A DNA stretch of 64,000 bases, taken from NCBI GenBank assembly GCA_945878135.1, contig CAMDUL010000011.1, positions 23,237 through 87,236 on the forward strand. The letters run 5' to 3'. The notes beneath the pieces were generated by a model. It made no database searches. It saw only the letters and a program-made list of their open reading frames with translations, and was not told the origin of the DNA. The DNA is from Chthoniobacter flavus (GTDB taxonomy: Bacteria > Verrucomicrobiota > Verrucomicrobiia > Chthoniobacterales > JACTMZ01). Position numbers and translations under genes: made by a program. Shown piece by piece: positions 16,075 through 23,851 of the stretch. The stretch's first letter is position 1. Each line of letters begins with the position of its first letter.

Positions 16075-16914
16075 ATGGCCGGAATTATCGTGAATTTTTG
16101 CCCGACGGGCATGGTGCCGTCCAAGATGATGACGGCGCATGTCCCAGTCGCGGTGTCGGAGATTGTCGAACAAGTGCACGAGGCGTGGGAGATCGGGATT
16201 ACCATCGCCCATTTGCATGCCCGGGCAGACGACGGCCGGCCGTCGGCAAGTGGTGAGACGTATGCAAGGATTTTCGACGGGGTGCGTCGGCATTGCCCGG
16301 ATCTCGTCATCTGCGCCTCGACATCGGGGCGGGGCGGGATTGCTCTGGAAGAGCGGACCGAGGTCATCGCTTTACGGCCGGATATGTGCTCGCTGACTCT
16401 GGGATCGCTGAATTTCGTTGCGGAGGCGTCAGTGAACACGCCGGACACGATTGTCGCCTTGGCGTCCAAAATGAAGGAGTGCGGGGTGCATCCGGAGCTG
16501 GAATGTTTCGATCTGGGGATGGTGAACTACGGCAAGGTCTTGGTGAAAAAGGGGCTGGTGGAGGGGCCGCGCTATTGGAATCTGCTCTTCGGCAATGTGG
16601 CCGGCTTCCAGCCCACGTTGCTGCAGATCGGGGCGGCGCTGGCCGAGATCCCGGCAGGCGACTTCGTGGGCTTGGCGGGCGTGGGGCGGTTTCAGCTGGC
16701 GGTCAATGCGCTGTCCGTCTCGCAGGGGCTCGGGGTCCGGGTAGGATTGGAGGACAATATCTGGTGGGACGAGGAGCGGACGCGCTTGGCGACCAATGCC
16801 TCCTTGCTCGGGCGCGTGCATGAGTTGATGGCTTTGCAGGGCCACACGCTGATATCGGCCAAGACTTTCGGTGACCATGGATTCTACAACACCCAACGTT
16901 TTTCTCGGGTTTAG
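16075..16914 (+). CDS. BKACE-family beta-keto acid cleavage enzyme (DUF849)
   Basis: 279 residues from an internal ATG that gives the family N-terminus (MAGIIVNFCPTGMVPSKMM); an in-frame start 30 bases earlier exists. The metal-binding HLHARADDG is present, plus the CASTSGRGG loop and the LECFDLGM segment. Known members cleave 3-keto-5-aminohexanoate or other beta-keto acids with acetyl-CoA, giving acetoacetate and an acyl-CoA. The substrate here is unknown. Its end overlaps the acyltransferase gene by ~40 bases, which suggests a shared task. Presence within a glycan locus is unusual. Confidence 0.85.
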   Translation: MAGIIVNFCPTGMVPSKMMTAHVPVAVSEIVEQVHEAWEIGITIAHLHARADDGRPSASGETYARIFDGVRRHCPDLVICASTSGRGGIALEERTEVIALRPDMCSLTLGSLNFVAEASVNTPDTIVALASKMKECGVHPELECFDLGMVNYGKVLVKKGLVEGPRYWNLLFGNVAGFQPTLLQIGAALAEIPAGDFVGLAGVGRFQLAVNALSVSQGLGVRVGLEDNIWWDEERTRLATNASLLGRVHELMALQGHTLISAKTFGDHGFYNTQRFSRV

Positions 16915-17551
16915 CAGCAACGAGCTGGCGCGGCTTTTGGAGTCGCTGGCTCTCGTGCAGCCCGGGGGAAGCGCAGTCATCGTGGAAAACATCGCGCCGC
17001 GCGATGAGCACCCATTTCTCCCGCGGCTGGATCTGCGTGTGCGGCGGGTGCCGCTTGAGGGTTGGAACTTCCGGCGCGGTCACGACCGCCTGATGCTTTC
17101 CACTCTCGGAGTGCGGGGCAAGACGGGAGCCTTTCGCGCTTTTTCCAAGGCCAAGGGGATAGAGGAGAAGGATTTCGCTACGCTGCTCTCGCTGGGAGTG
17201 GTGGTGGCGTCGACGGTGCGGATGGCGCCTGGGTGCTACCTCGAGCCCGGGGTGGTCATCGCGCCGTTCACAGAGCTGGAATTCAGCGTTTCTTTGAACC
17301 GCGGAGTGACTATAGGCCATCATACTAAGCTAGGGGCTTACACGTCGGTCAACCCCGGCTCGCATGTGGCCGGGCATTGCCGCATCAGGGAGCGCGTGAC
17401 GATCGGGATGGGAGTGGTGGTTTTCGATGGATTGACCGTCGGTGAGGGGTCGGTAATCGGCGGGGGCAGTGTGGTGACCAAGGACGTGCCGCCGGGTGTC
17501 TTGGCTTTCGGCAACCCCTGCAAAGTAGTGAAAGAAATTGTCGCGGCGTGA
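16877..17551 (+). CDS. NeuD/PglD-like left-handed beta-helix acyltransferase
   Basis: 224 residues from MDSTTPN (an ATG 6 bases earlier is also in frame). The N-terminal ~90 residues form the small domain of the family but without an obvious Rossmann Gly-rich motif. From residue ~105 there are hexapeptide-repeat segments (VVIAPFTELEFSV, GVTIGHHTKLGAYTSVNPG, VTIGMGVVVFDGLTVGEGSVIGGGSVV), with a candidate catalytic His in NPGSHVAGH and the usual ending VPPGVLAFGNPCKVVK. Relatives acylate amino sugars from acyl-CoA. It overlaps the BKACE gene by 38 bases. An amino-sugar substrate would come from the RffA-like aminotransferase 2 kb on. Confidence 0.8.
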   Translation: MDSTTPNVFLGFSSNELARLLESLALVQPGGSAVIVENIAPRDEHPFLPRLDLRVRRVPLEGWNFRRGHDRLMLSTLGVRGKTGAFRAFSKAKGIEEKDFATLLSLGVVVASTVRMAPGCYLEPGVVIAPFTELEFSVSLNRGVTIGHHTKLGAYTSVNPGSHVAGHCRIRERVTIGMGVVVFDGLTVGEGSVIGGGSVVTKDVPPGVLAFGNPCKVVKEIVAA

Positions 17552-17673
17552 ACGATGGCTAAGGTACACCGCACTCAACAGAGCTGTATTTTGAACAGGA
17601 TGCGCCTTTTGCTGGTGCTGTATAAAGGATTTATGGCCCGAGGCAATTGTCTGCTTGCTGCGCGCGAAACAAC

Positions 17674-18588
17674 ATGAAGCTGAGCATCGTTATTCCAGTT
17701 TACAATACTGAGCGCTCGTTGGTTGATCTCGCGACCCGACTCGCCCGTGTTTTACAGAGACGGGGCGATAGCTACGAGGTGATCTTTGTTGATGACAGCT
17801 CGAGCAACGCCGCAACATGGAAAATCCTTTGTGAATTGAAGGAAAGCCATGGCGTCAGAGTGGTCAGACTGACGCGGAATTTCGGTCAGCAACCAGCGAC
17901 GCTATGCGGAATGACATTGGCGACGGGGGAGTTCATTATCACTATGGACGATGATTGCCAGCATGCGCCCGAAGACATCCCGCTCCTGCTCGAGTTTTCC
18001 AACCATGATGCCGTCATGGCGCAACTTGCCGAAAAAAGACATGGCTTACTGAAGCGAATCGCCAGTTCGGCCAAAGGCAAATTCGACGAGGTGATTTTGG
18101 GAAAGCCAAAGAATTTGCGGTTGTCCTCATTCCGTCTTTTCAGACGAGAGACAGTTCAAGGAATGTTGAAGCTCATGAACACGCCCTTTCCCTTTATTTC
18201 CGCCATGATGTTCTATGTGACAAAGGACGTGGTGGGGGTGCCAGTCAAGCACCATGAGCGTGCCGAGGGCAAAAGTGGCTACTCTGTGGCCAAGATGGTA
18301 GCACTCTTCAAAAACCTGCTGATCAACCAGTCGTCGATCCTGCTGGGAATCATCGGAAACATCGGATTGACGGCGTCTGTGATGAGCATTGTTGGCGCGT
18401 GTTACGTGATTTATCGAAAGCTCTTTTTGGATGTGGCCATTGCCGGTTGGGCTTCGTTGTTGGTGGCGGTCCTGCTTTTCGGTGGGTTGGCGCTCTTCAG
18501 CCTGGGCATCATCGGCGAGTATTTGATCCGGATAATCGGTGCCGCCGAAAGAAGACCGATTTTCCTGGTGAGAGAAGACCTCCAATAA
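17674..18588 (+). CDS. Family 2 glycosyltransferase with two C-terminal membrane helices
   Basis: 304 residues starting MKLSIVIPVYNTE. Typical GT2 motifs: EVIFVDDSSSN, RNFGQQPATLCGM and the DXD-like TMDDDCQHAPED. Two membrane helices near the C-terminus (IGLTASVMSIVGACYVIY and a second around LLFGGLALFSLGIIG) place it with the DPM1/ArnC/GtrB type, which moves a sugar to a polyprenyl phosphate at the inner membrane. That would supply a lipid-linked donor for a GT-C enzyme such as the one at 20.7 kb. A 120-base gap with no gene precedes it; 276 bases without a gene follow. Confidence 0.85.
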   Translation: MKLSIVIPVYNTERSLVDLATRLARVLQRRGDSYEVIFVDDSSSNAATWKILCELKESHGVRVVRLTRNFGQQPATLCGMTLATGEFIITMDDDCQHAPEDIPLLLEFSNHDAVMAQLAEKRHGLLKRIASSAKGKFDEVILGKPKNLRLSSFRLFRRETVQGMLKLMNTPFPFISAMMFYVTKDVVGVPVKHHERAEGKSGYSVAKMVALFKNLLINQSSILLGIIGNIGLTASVMSIVGACYVIYRKLFLDVAIAGWASLLVAVLLFGGLALFSLGIIGEYLIRIIGAAERRPIFLVREDLQ

Positions 18589-18864
18589 TTAATACAACGT
18601 GACCCGTTTTCCGGCCTGCTGCTGAAGCGGATTTCAACCGGAGTCCCGTCGCCGGTTGCTAGCACCTGACACTGAATCCTATTGCGCGTGCAATACCGAA
18701 CGGCTCTCGGCGACTGTTGTCTTGTAATAGAGTGAAGACAGCTGGACCGAAATTCGTGTTGCCTCTGTCCCTACTCCACTTAAAAGAGGCACAATCATGC
18801 AAACCGAAAATTTTCCAGCATCGCCGTCCCTTAAAGAGGATTTTTCCTAAGCCCGCTTCGTAGT

Positions 18865-19548
18865 GTGAAAGCGGTGATCTTACAACCGAGCTACATTCCG
18901 TGGCGGGGATACTTTGATCAAGTGCGAAAGGCAGACGTATTTGTCTTCTACGACTGTGTGCAGTATGACGACCGCGGTTGGCGTAATCGCAACAAAGTCA
19001 AAGCCCCGCAGGGCACGCTGTGGCTCACCGTTCCGGTCAATTCAAAAGGTTGCCAGACGCTGAAGACGCCGATTGCTGATATACCAATTTTGTGGGATGC
19101 GCCTTGGTCCGAGAAGCACCTGAAGACTCTACAGCTGTGCTACAGCAAAGCACCCTTTTTTCGCGAGTATGCAGAACTCCTCGACGCAATTTATACGCGG
19201 CACGACGAGAGACTGGTGGACTTCACTTGTACAAGCACTGAACTGATTGCGCGTGCCTTGGGTATCGGCCACACCGAGTTTGTGAGATCGTCAAATCTTC
19301 CCGCTAAGGGCGCCAAGTCGGATCGCTTACTTAGCATTTTATACCATTTGGGCGCAACGCATTACATATCCGGACCATCGGCCCGCAGCTATCTGGATCT
19401 AGACAAGTTTGCCGATGCCGGAATCAATGTGGAGTTCATGGAATATGCTTATCAGTCGTATCCGCAACTATATGGGGCTTTTGAGCCACAGGTGACGGTG
19501 CTAGACTTGCTCTTCAACACAGGAGCCGCGGCTGGGCGGCATTTCTGA
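18865..19548 (+). CDS. WbqC-like family protein
   Basis: 227 residues from a GTG start. The N-terminal AVILQPSYIPWRGYFD and the segment FVFYDCVQYDDRGWRNRNKVK are the WbqC signature; the ending with YPQLYGAFEPQVTVLDLLFN is also characteristic. WbqC proteins occur in O-antigen and other sugar-modification loci, often beside DegT/DnrJ aminotransferases. Their chemistry is not firmly established. Here it stands 5 bases before such an aminotransferase. The 276 bases upstream hold no gene that I can support. Confidence 0.85.
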   Translation: MKAVILQPSYIPWRGYFDQVRKADVFVFYDCVQYDDRGWRNRNKVKAPQGTLWLTVPVNSKGCQTLKTPIADIPILWDAPWSEKHLKTLQLCYSKAPFFREYAELLDAIYTRHDERLVDFTCTSTELIARALGIGHTEFVRSSNLPAKGAKSDRLLSILYHLGATHYISGPSARSYLDLDKFADAGINVEFMEYAYQSYPQLYGAFEPQVTVLDLLFNTGAAAGRHF

Positions 19549-19553
19549 GGATT

Positions 19554-20696
19554 ATGCCAGGCATTCCTTTCAACCGCTCCTCGCTTCAAGGGAGAGAGAT
19601 GGACTACATCCTCGAGACCATCGATGTCGGACAGGTGGTCGGAGACCAGATGTTTTCGCGCAGATGCCAAGAACTCTTGCACGATGCCCTTGGTGTGTCC
19701 AAGGCGCTCGTCACCACGTCGTGCACTCACGCTTTGGAGATGGCCATGATTCTTCTTTGTCTAAAGGAAGGCGACGAGGTGATCCTACCGTCGTTTACCT
19801 TTGTCTCGACGGCCAATGCGTTTGTCTTGCGAGGCGCCAAGCCGGTCTTCTGTGATATCCGTCCCGACACACTCAATCTGAATGAGACCGAGATTGAGGC
19901 TCTGATCACGCCGCGCACCAAGGCGATTGTGCCTGTGCACTACGCCGGCGTGGGCTGTGAGATGGATGCGATCATGGCGATCGGTGATCGCCACGGAGTG
20001 GCGGTGATCGAGGATAACGCGCACGGGCTGTTCGGGAAATTCAAGGGGCGCTGGCTGGGAACATTCGGTCAGCTTGCGACGCAGAGCTTCCATGAGACGA
20101 AGAACATCACCTGCGGCGAAGGTGGAGCGCTGCTCATCAACGATCCGCAATACGAGGAGCGGGCGGAGATTATCCGCGAGAAAGGGACTAACCGCGCCCG
20201 GTTCTTCCGCGGACAAGTGGATAAGTATTCGTGGGTGGATGTGGGCTCAAGCTATGTAATGAGCGATGTGCTGGCTGCCTTCCTCTACGGGCAGCTCGAG
20301 CAGTGGGAAAGCATCCAAGCCAAGCGCAAGGCGATCTGGGAAAGGTATGATGAGGCACTGGGCGATTGGGCTGAGGGGAGGTGTATCGGGCGGCCGATTG
20401 TTCCGAATCACTGTGAGCAGGCTTACCACATGTATTATCTGTTGATGCCTTCGCTTGAAGCACGGACAGCATTCATCGAGCATTTAGCGAAAAACGGCAT
20501 CGAGGCGGTGTTTCATTATCTTCCGCTTAATAAGAGCGCTTACGCGCTCCAGATGGCAGATAGCGGATGGCGAAGGGCCGAGTGTCCCGTGACAGAAGAT
20601 GTGAGTAATCGTCTCGTGCGCTTGCCATTTTACACTTCCTTAATGGAGGAGAAGCAGCGGAGAGTGATCGACTCCGTCCTTTCGTGGACTGCTTGA
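19554..20696 (+). CDS. DegT/DnrJ/EryC1 aminotransferase, RffA/WecE-like (dTDP-4-amino-4,6-dideoxygalactose transaminase)
   Basis: 380 residues (E. coli WecE is 376). PLP-dependent sugar aminotransferase: VTTSCTHALEMAM (phosphate-binding), LPSFTFVSTANAF, IEDNAHGLFG and SFHETKNITCGEGGAL with the Schiff-base Lys. The FHETKN form and the N-terminal IPFNRSSLQGREMDYI resemble RffA/WecE, which makes dTDP-4-amino-4,6-dideoxygalactose from the 4-keto sugar. The exact sugar is inference. The product could be acylated by the NeuD-like protein. No RmlA/RmlB genes are in the window. Confidence 0.85.
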   Translation: MPGIPFNRSSLQGREMDYILETIDVGQVVGDQMFSRRCQELLHDALGVSKALVTTSCTHALEMAMILLCLKEGDEVILPSFTFVSTANAFVLRGAKPVFCDIRPDTLNLNETEIEALITPRTKAIVPVHYAGVGCEMDAIMAIGDRHGVAVIEDNAHGLFGKFKGRWLGTFGQLATQSFHETKNITCGEGGALLINDPQYEERAEIIREKGTNRARFFRGQVDKYSWVDVGSSYVMSDVLAAFLYGQLEQWESIQAKRKAIWERYDEALGDWAEGRCIGRPIVPNHCEQAYHMYYLLMPSLEARTAFIEHLAKNGIEAVFHYLPLNKSAYALQMADSGWRRAECPVTEDVSNRLVRLPFYTSLMEEKQRRVIDSVLSWTA

Positions 20697-20744
20697 CGGG
20701 TGCTCGCCTCTAAAGCTTACAACTAAGCTTTTCCGGAAAAACTA

Positions 20745-22235
20745 GTGAAGGTTATCGCATCGAAGAGCATGTTTGCAGACGCCAGTTCGCGCCAAATCTG
20801 GCTGCTATGGCTTGTGGCCGCGCTTCTCTCGGCAGGCGTCTACTCTTTTACTCTCACGCTGACTAAGCATATTTGGCAGGATGAAGTGCAGATTCTCGAA
20901 CTCGGTCGGGCTTCGCTGCCGGGTGCGGATCTCTCGCATGGCATGTATTGGAACTTGGAGACGGATAAGCCCGCCCGCCCGCTCAGCTACTTGGGATCTT
21001 CAATACAGGAACTTTTTTACCGTCTATTTTACCCTTCGGTTTATGGCGCGAGAGTTTCGTCTTTGCTGGGTGCCGCATGTGCGTCCGCCGCCTTGCTTGG
21101 ATGGTTGCTATCGCGCGGAGGTGCGAGGTGGGTGGCACTTGCCTGCTCGTTGCTCATGTTTTGGGATCCGCTCTTTGTTGAAGGCTACCGCGGCGCGCGC
21201 ATCGACAGCTGGACGATGGCTTTCATGCTTCTCGCTCTCTGGGTCATCGCGGAAGGAAGAAAGCGGCCCCTGGCGCGCTCCGGCTTCGAGCGATGGGAGA
21301 TTGCCGCGGGCATTTGTATCGCGCTGGCTGGGCTCTTTTGGGTCTCGGCTATTATTCTGATTCCTCTGGTGATGCATCAGGTGCTCAGGGTTGATGCGGA
21401 TCATTCCAACACCCCTTGGGAAAGTCGGTTGGCCAGCTTGGTCTGGCTCGGGTTTTTCAGCGTGGCGGCCATGGTTGTGCTTCTGTTGCCCGTGGCACCG
21501 GTGGTCGGCGAGTTGATGGCGGGGACTTTCGGATCCGTGGACGAAAAGGCTTCCGGTAGTATTCAATTCGACGCTTTTGCCGCACCCTATGTCCGCAGTC
21601 CTTGGCTTCCTATCTCTGCCATTGCTGCACTATTTTATGCTCGGCAATGGTCTTTGGGCCTGGTTTTCGGCACAGCGGTTGTCGGCGTTCTGCTGACGGG
21701 AGCCTATGTGCACCGGAATAACTACCTTTTGCCTTATATGCTATTGGCGGTGGCTGTTGGCGGTAACACACTCTTGAATGTTGGCGTGGGCAAAGGCAAA
21801 GCCTTTTCCTTTGCAGTGCTGCTCGCATTGCTTGCGATGTTGATGTGGAGTGCCGCTCTCAGCCTTGGGGCACGGACTTTTGTTGCGCTCAAAGAAAAGA
21901 AGTTCCGTGACCCTGCCTCCTTGGAGCATATGGTGCGGTCCAATCTTCCTGTCGGAACCTTGAAGGCCTACATCATTCCTTACGAGCTGTATTACGCTGC
22001 ACGGTCTCTGGGTTGGAGTTTTTACAGGGGCGGTCGTCCGGAGGATTGGACGCACGAGAACCAGCAAAGTCTCCTGAGCCAAATGGACGTTGTTATCCAG
22101 CGTGGTGATGATCCAAAGAGCCCTCCTGAAGATTTGATGAAGTCACTAGGATTTTCACCCAAGAAGGTCTCCACTGGCCTCGGCCCGGTCCAAAAAATGG
22201 AGAATTACGGCGAGTATATCATCTACGAACGCTGA
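20745..22235 (+). CDS. GT-C superfamily membrane glycosyltransferase-like protein
   Basis: 496 residues from a GTG (an ATG 24 bases later is an alternative). There is a first membrane helix, then the periplasmic acidic motif HIWQDEVQILELGR typical of GT-C enzymes that use polyprenyl-phosphate sugars. About ten to twelve helices follow, then a C-terminal soluble domain of ~100 residues ending YGEYIIYER. It is distantly like ArnT/PMT-type transferases, but I cannot assign donor or acceptor. Last gene of the glycan island before the insertion sequence. Confidence 0.7.
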   Translation: MKVIASKSMFADASSRQIWLLWLVAALLSAGVYSFTLTLTKHIWQDEVQILELGRASLPGADLSHGMYWNLETDKPARPLSYLGSSIQELFYRLFYPSVYGARVSSLLGAACASAALLGWLLSRGGARWVALACSLLMFWDPLFVEGYRGARIDSWTMAFMLLALWVIAEGRKRPLARSGFERWEIAAGICIALAGLFWVSAIILIPLVMHQVLRVDADHSNTPWESRLASLVWLGFFSVAAMVVLLLPVAPVVGELMAGTFGSVDEKASGSIQFDAFAAPYVRSPWLPISAIAALFYARQWSLGLVFGTAVVGVLLTGAYVHRNNYLLPYMLLAVAVGGNTLLNVGVGKGKAFSFAVLLALLAMLMWSAALSLGARTFVALKEKKFRDPASLEHMVRSNLPVGTLKAYIIPYELYYAARSLGWSFYRGGRPEDWTHENQQSLLSQMDVVIQRGDDPKSPPEDLMKSLGFSPKKVSTGLGPVQKMENYGEYIIYER

Positions 22236-22300
22236 GGAATGCTGAGACAACCCTGCCAAAAAGTGCAACTGCCAGCATTTACCGCTAAATAACAGATTCC

Positions 22301-22309
22301 ACCGTTAAT
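22301..22309. repeat. Target-site duplication, left copy
   Basis: ACCGTTAAT directly before the left inverted repeat of the insertion sequence; the identical 9 bases follow the right end at 23611. Confidence 0.9.
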
Positions 22310-23610
22310 CACGCCTGTCCGGTTTTAACTACCACAGCCACAGTTGGTTAGGATTGTGGGTGTCCATAAAGTTGTCGGGTGTTTCTGTAAGTAGTTCATG
22401 CAGAGGGGTCTTTTCAAAAGGGTGAACGCTCAAAATCTGCAGAGTTCTGTGCAAAGAGCCGGGCAACTTGAGTTCCTTGTAAAGGATGGCAATGAGCACG
22501 TAGATGCTGACGGCGATCCACACTTGGGTCTTCACCGCGTTGGGCGAAGTGCCGAAGAAGTGTTTGATGCGCAGGTGCTGTTTGATCCAGCGGAAGAAGA
22601 GTTCGATCTGCCAGCGGTTCTTGTAAAGCGCGGCTACTGTTTCGGCCGGCACCTCGAGATGGTTGGTGAGAAAGATCAGCTTCTTGCCCGTGTCGGGATC
22701 GACAAAGCGAATGCGTCGCAGCGGCCAAGGGAAAGCCTCGCGTGCTTTGGGCAAAGTTGGTTGTCCGACTTGATCGCTGCTCACGCCGCTGCCGAAGATC
22801 TTCGGGTTGGAACCAATGCGCGAGAAACGCAGGTTGTCTTTGGCCCGCGTGACGAAGAACGCGCCCGCGCGGGCGATCTTGGCCAGTCGCGTGAAGTCCA
22901 TGTAAGCGCGATCGAGCAGGTAAAACGCTCCGGGTTCGAAAATCAGCGTATCCAGCCACAACACGTCGTGAGAACGCGCCGCGCGCACTTCGATCTGCAC
23001 GGGAATCGGACCACGCAGGTCGAGCTGCGTGTGCAACTTGACGCCCGCTTTGGTCGAGCGGAAATCGGCCCACGGGAAAAGCTGCAAAGACAAATCGATG
23101 GTCGTCGAGTCCAACGCGTAGATCGTCTCGTCCAGTTCCAACCCGAGATCCTCGCCGGCATAAAGTCGCCGCGCACGTTTGATCAATCCCATTGCCAGAT
23201 CCTGCCACAGCCGCCAGTCGCGTTGTTCGTTGGCTTCGGCCAAGGTCACCCGTGCCACCGGTTCGCGCAGACCGAGATGGTAAAGCGCGGCCGGTCCTTT
23301 GGCGTTCAAGCATTCCTCGATGTCGCGCAAACTCTCGCGCCAGGTCAGTTGGGCAAAGCCCATGCAGATCAACTGCTGCCGGCAACCGAAGTGACGCGTG
23401 CGAATGTGGTAGCGCTCGGCCAAGCGCGTGAGCGTTTGCCAGTGAATGCGATCGAGAACCTGCGTGAGAACGTAGCGGCCGGAGTTCATGGCCTGCCATG
23501 CTGCCAACCGCACGTGTCGGCCTCAAATCCCTCACACCCATTTTGCCGCGCAAATACCTCATCTTGAAGAGCTCAAACAAAATGATACCTCATTTAACCG
23601 GACAGCCGTG
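22310..23610 (-). mobile_element. IS4-family insertion sequence, intact, 1301 bp
   Basis: Bounded by inverted repeats: the left end reads CACGCCTGTCCGGTT and the reverse complement of the right end reads CACGGCTGTCCGGTT (14 of 15 identical). It carries one transposase gene on the minus strand and is flanked by a perfect 9-bp direct repeat, within the size range made by IS4-family transposases. Complete ends, an open transposase and an unmutated duplication suggest recent insertion. It landed between the GT-C gene and the DASS transporter without breaking a recognisable gene. Confidence 0.92.
22329..23489 (-). CDS. IS4-family DDE transposase
   Basis: 386 residues from MNSGRYVLTQ, the family start; an ATG 24 bases upstream is also in frame. 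N-terminal DUF4372-like segment (GCRQQLICMGFAQLTWRESLRDIEECL), then the DDE triad: ALDSTTIDL (first Asp), YLLDRAYMDF (second Asp) and YKNRWQIELFFRWIKQHL, which is the IS4 Y-(2)-R-(3)-E-(6)-K signature with the catalytic Glu. The stop lies 19 bases inside the left end. No frameshift or early stop is seen, so it is probably active. Confidence 0.95.
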   Translation of the reverse strand: MNSGRYVLTQVLDRIHWQTLTRLAERYHIRTRHFGCRQQLICMGFAQLTWRESLRDIEECLNAKGPAALYHLGLREPVARVTLAEANEQRDWRLWQDLAMGLIKRARRLYAGEDLGLELDETIYALDSTTIDLSLQLFPWADFRSTKAGVKLHTQLDLRGPIPVQIEVRAARSHDVLWLDTLIFEPGAFYLLDRAYMDFTRLAKIARAGAFFVTRAKDNLRFSRIGSNPKIFGSGVSSDQVGQPTLPKAREAFPWPLRRIRFVDPDTGKKLIFLTNHLEVPAETVAALYKNRWQIELFFRWIKQHLRIKHFFGTSPNAVKTQVWIAVSIYVLIAILYKELKLPGSLHRTLQILSVHPFEKTPLHELLTETPDNFMDTHNPNQLWLW

Positions 23611-23619
23611 ACCGTTAAT
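23611..23619. repeat. Target-site duplication, right copy
   Basis: ACCGTTAAT immediately after the right inverted repeat. The following ~230 bases up to the transporter hold no gene that I can support. Confidence 0.9.
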
Positions 23620-23851
23620 ATAAAAATCTACCCAGCGGCTCACCACTTCCGTCCGACTCTCCTTGCCGCTGCCCGCTTGACGGTGGGTCTTGTTGCCTCC
23701 ATGGCATTCCTTACCATACAATACGATTGGAGGGGCTGAGGGTACAAAGCTGGTTGCCATGCTGACCGACCCCTACCGGGGAACGGCCTTCGCCGGGGAC
23801 TCCCACGCTACAGGGTTTGGCTTTGTGCTGGGGATTTGGCAGGTTCTCGAC

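Noticed and set aside
22398..23567. 389-codon frame opposite the transposase
   Set aside because: No motif; the minus-strand frame has the full IS4 DDE signature and start.
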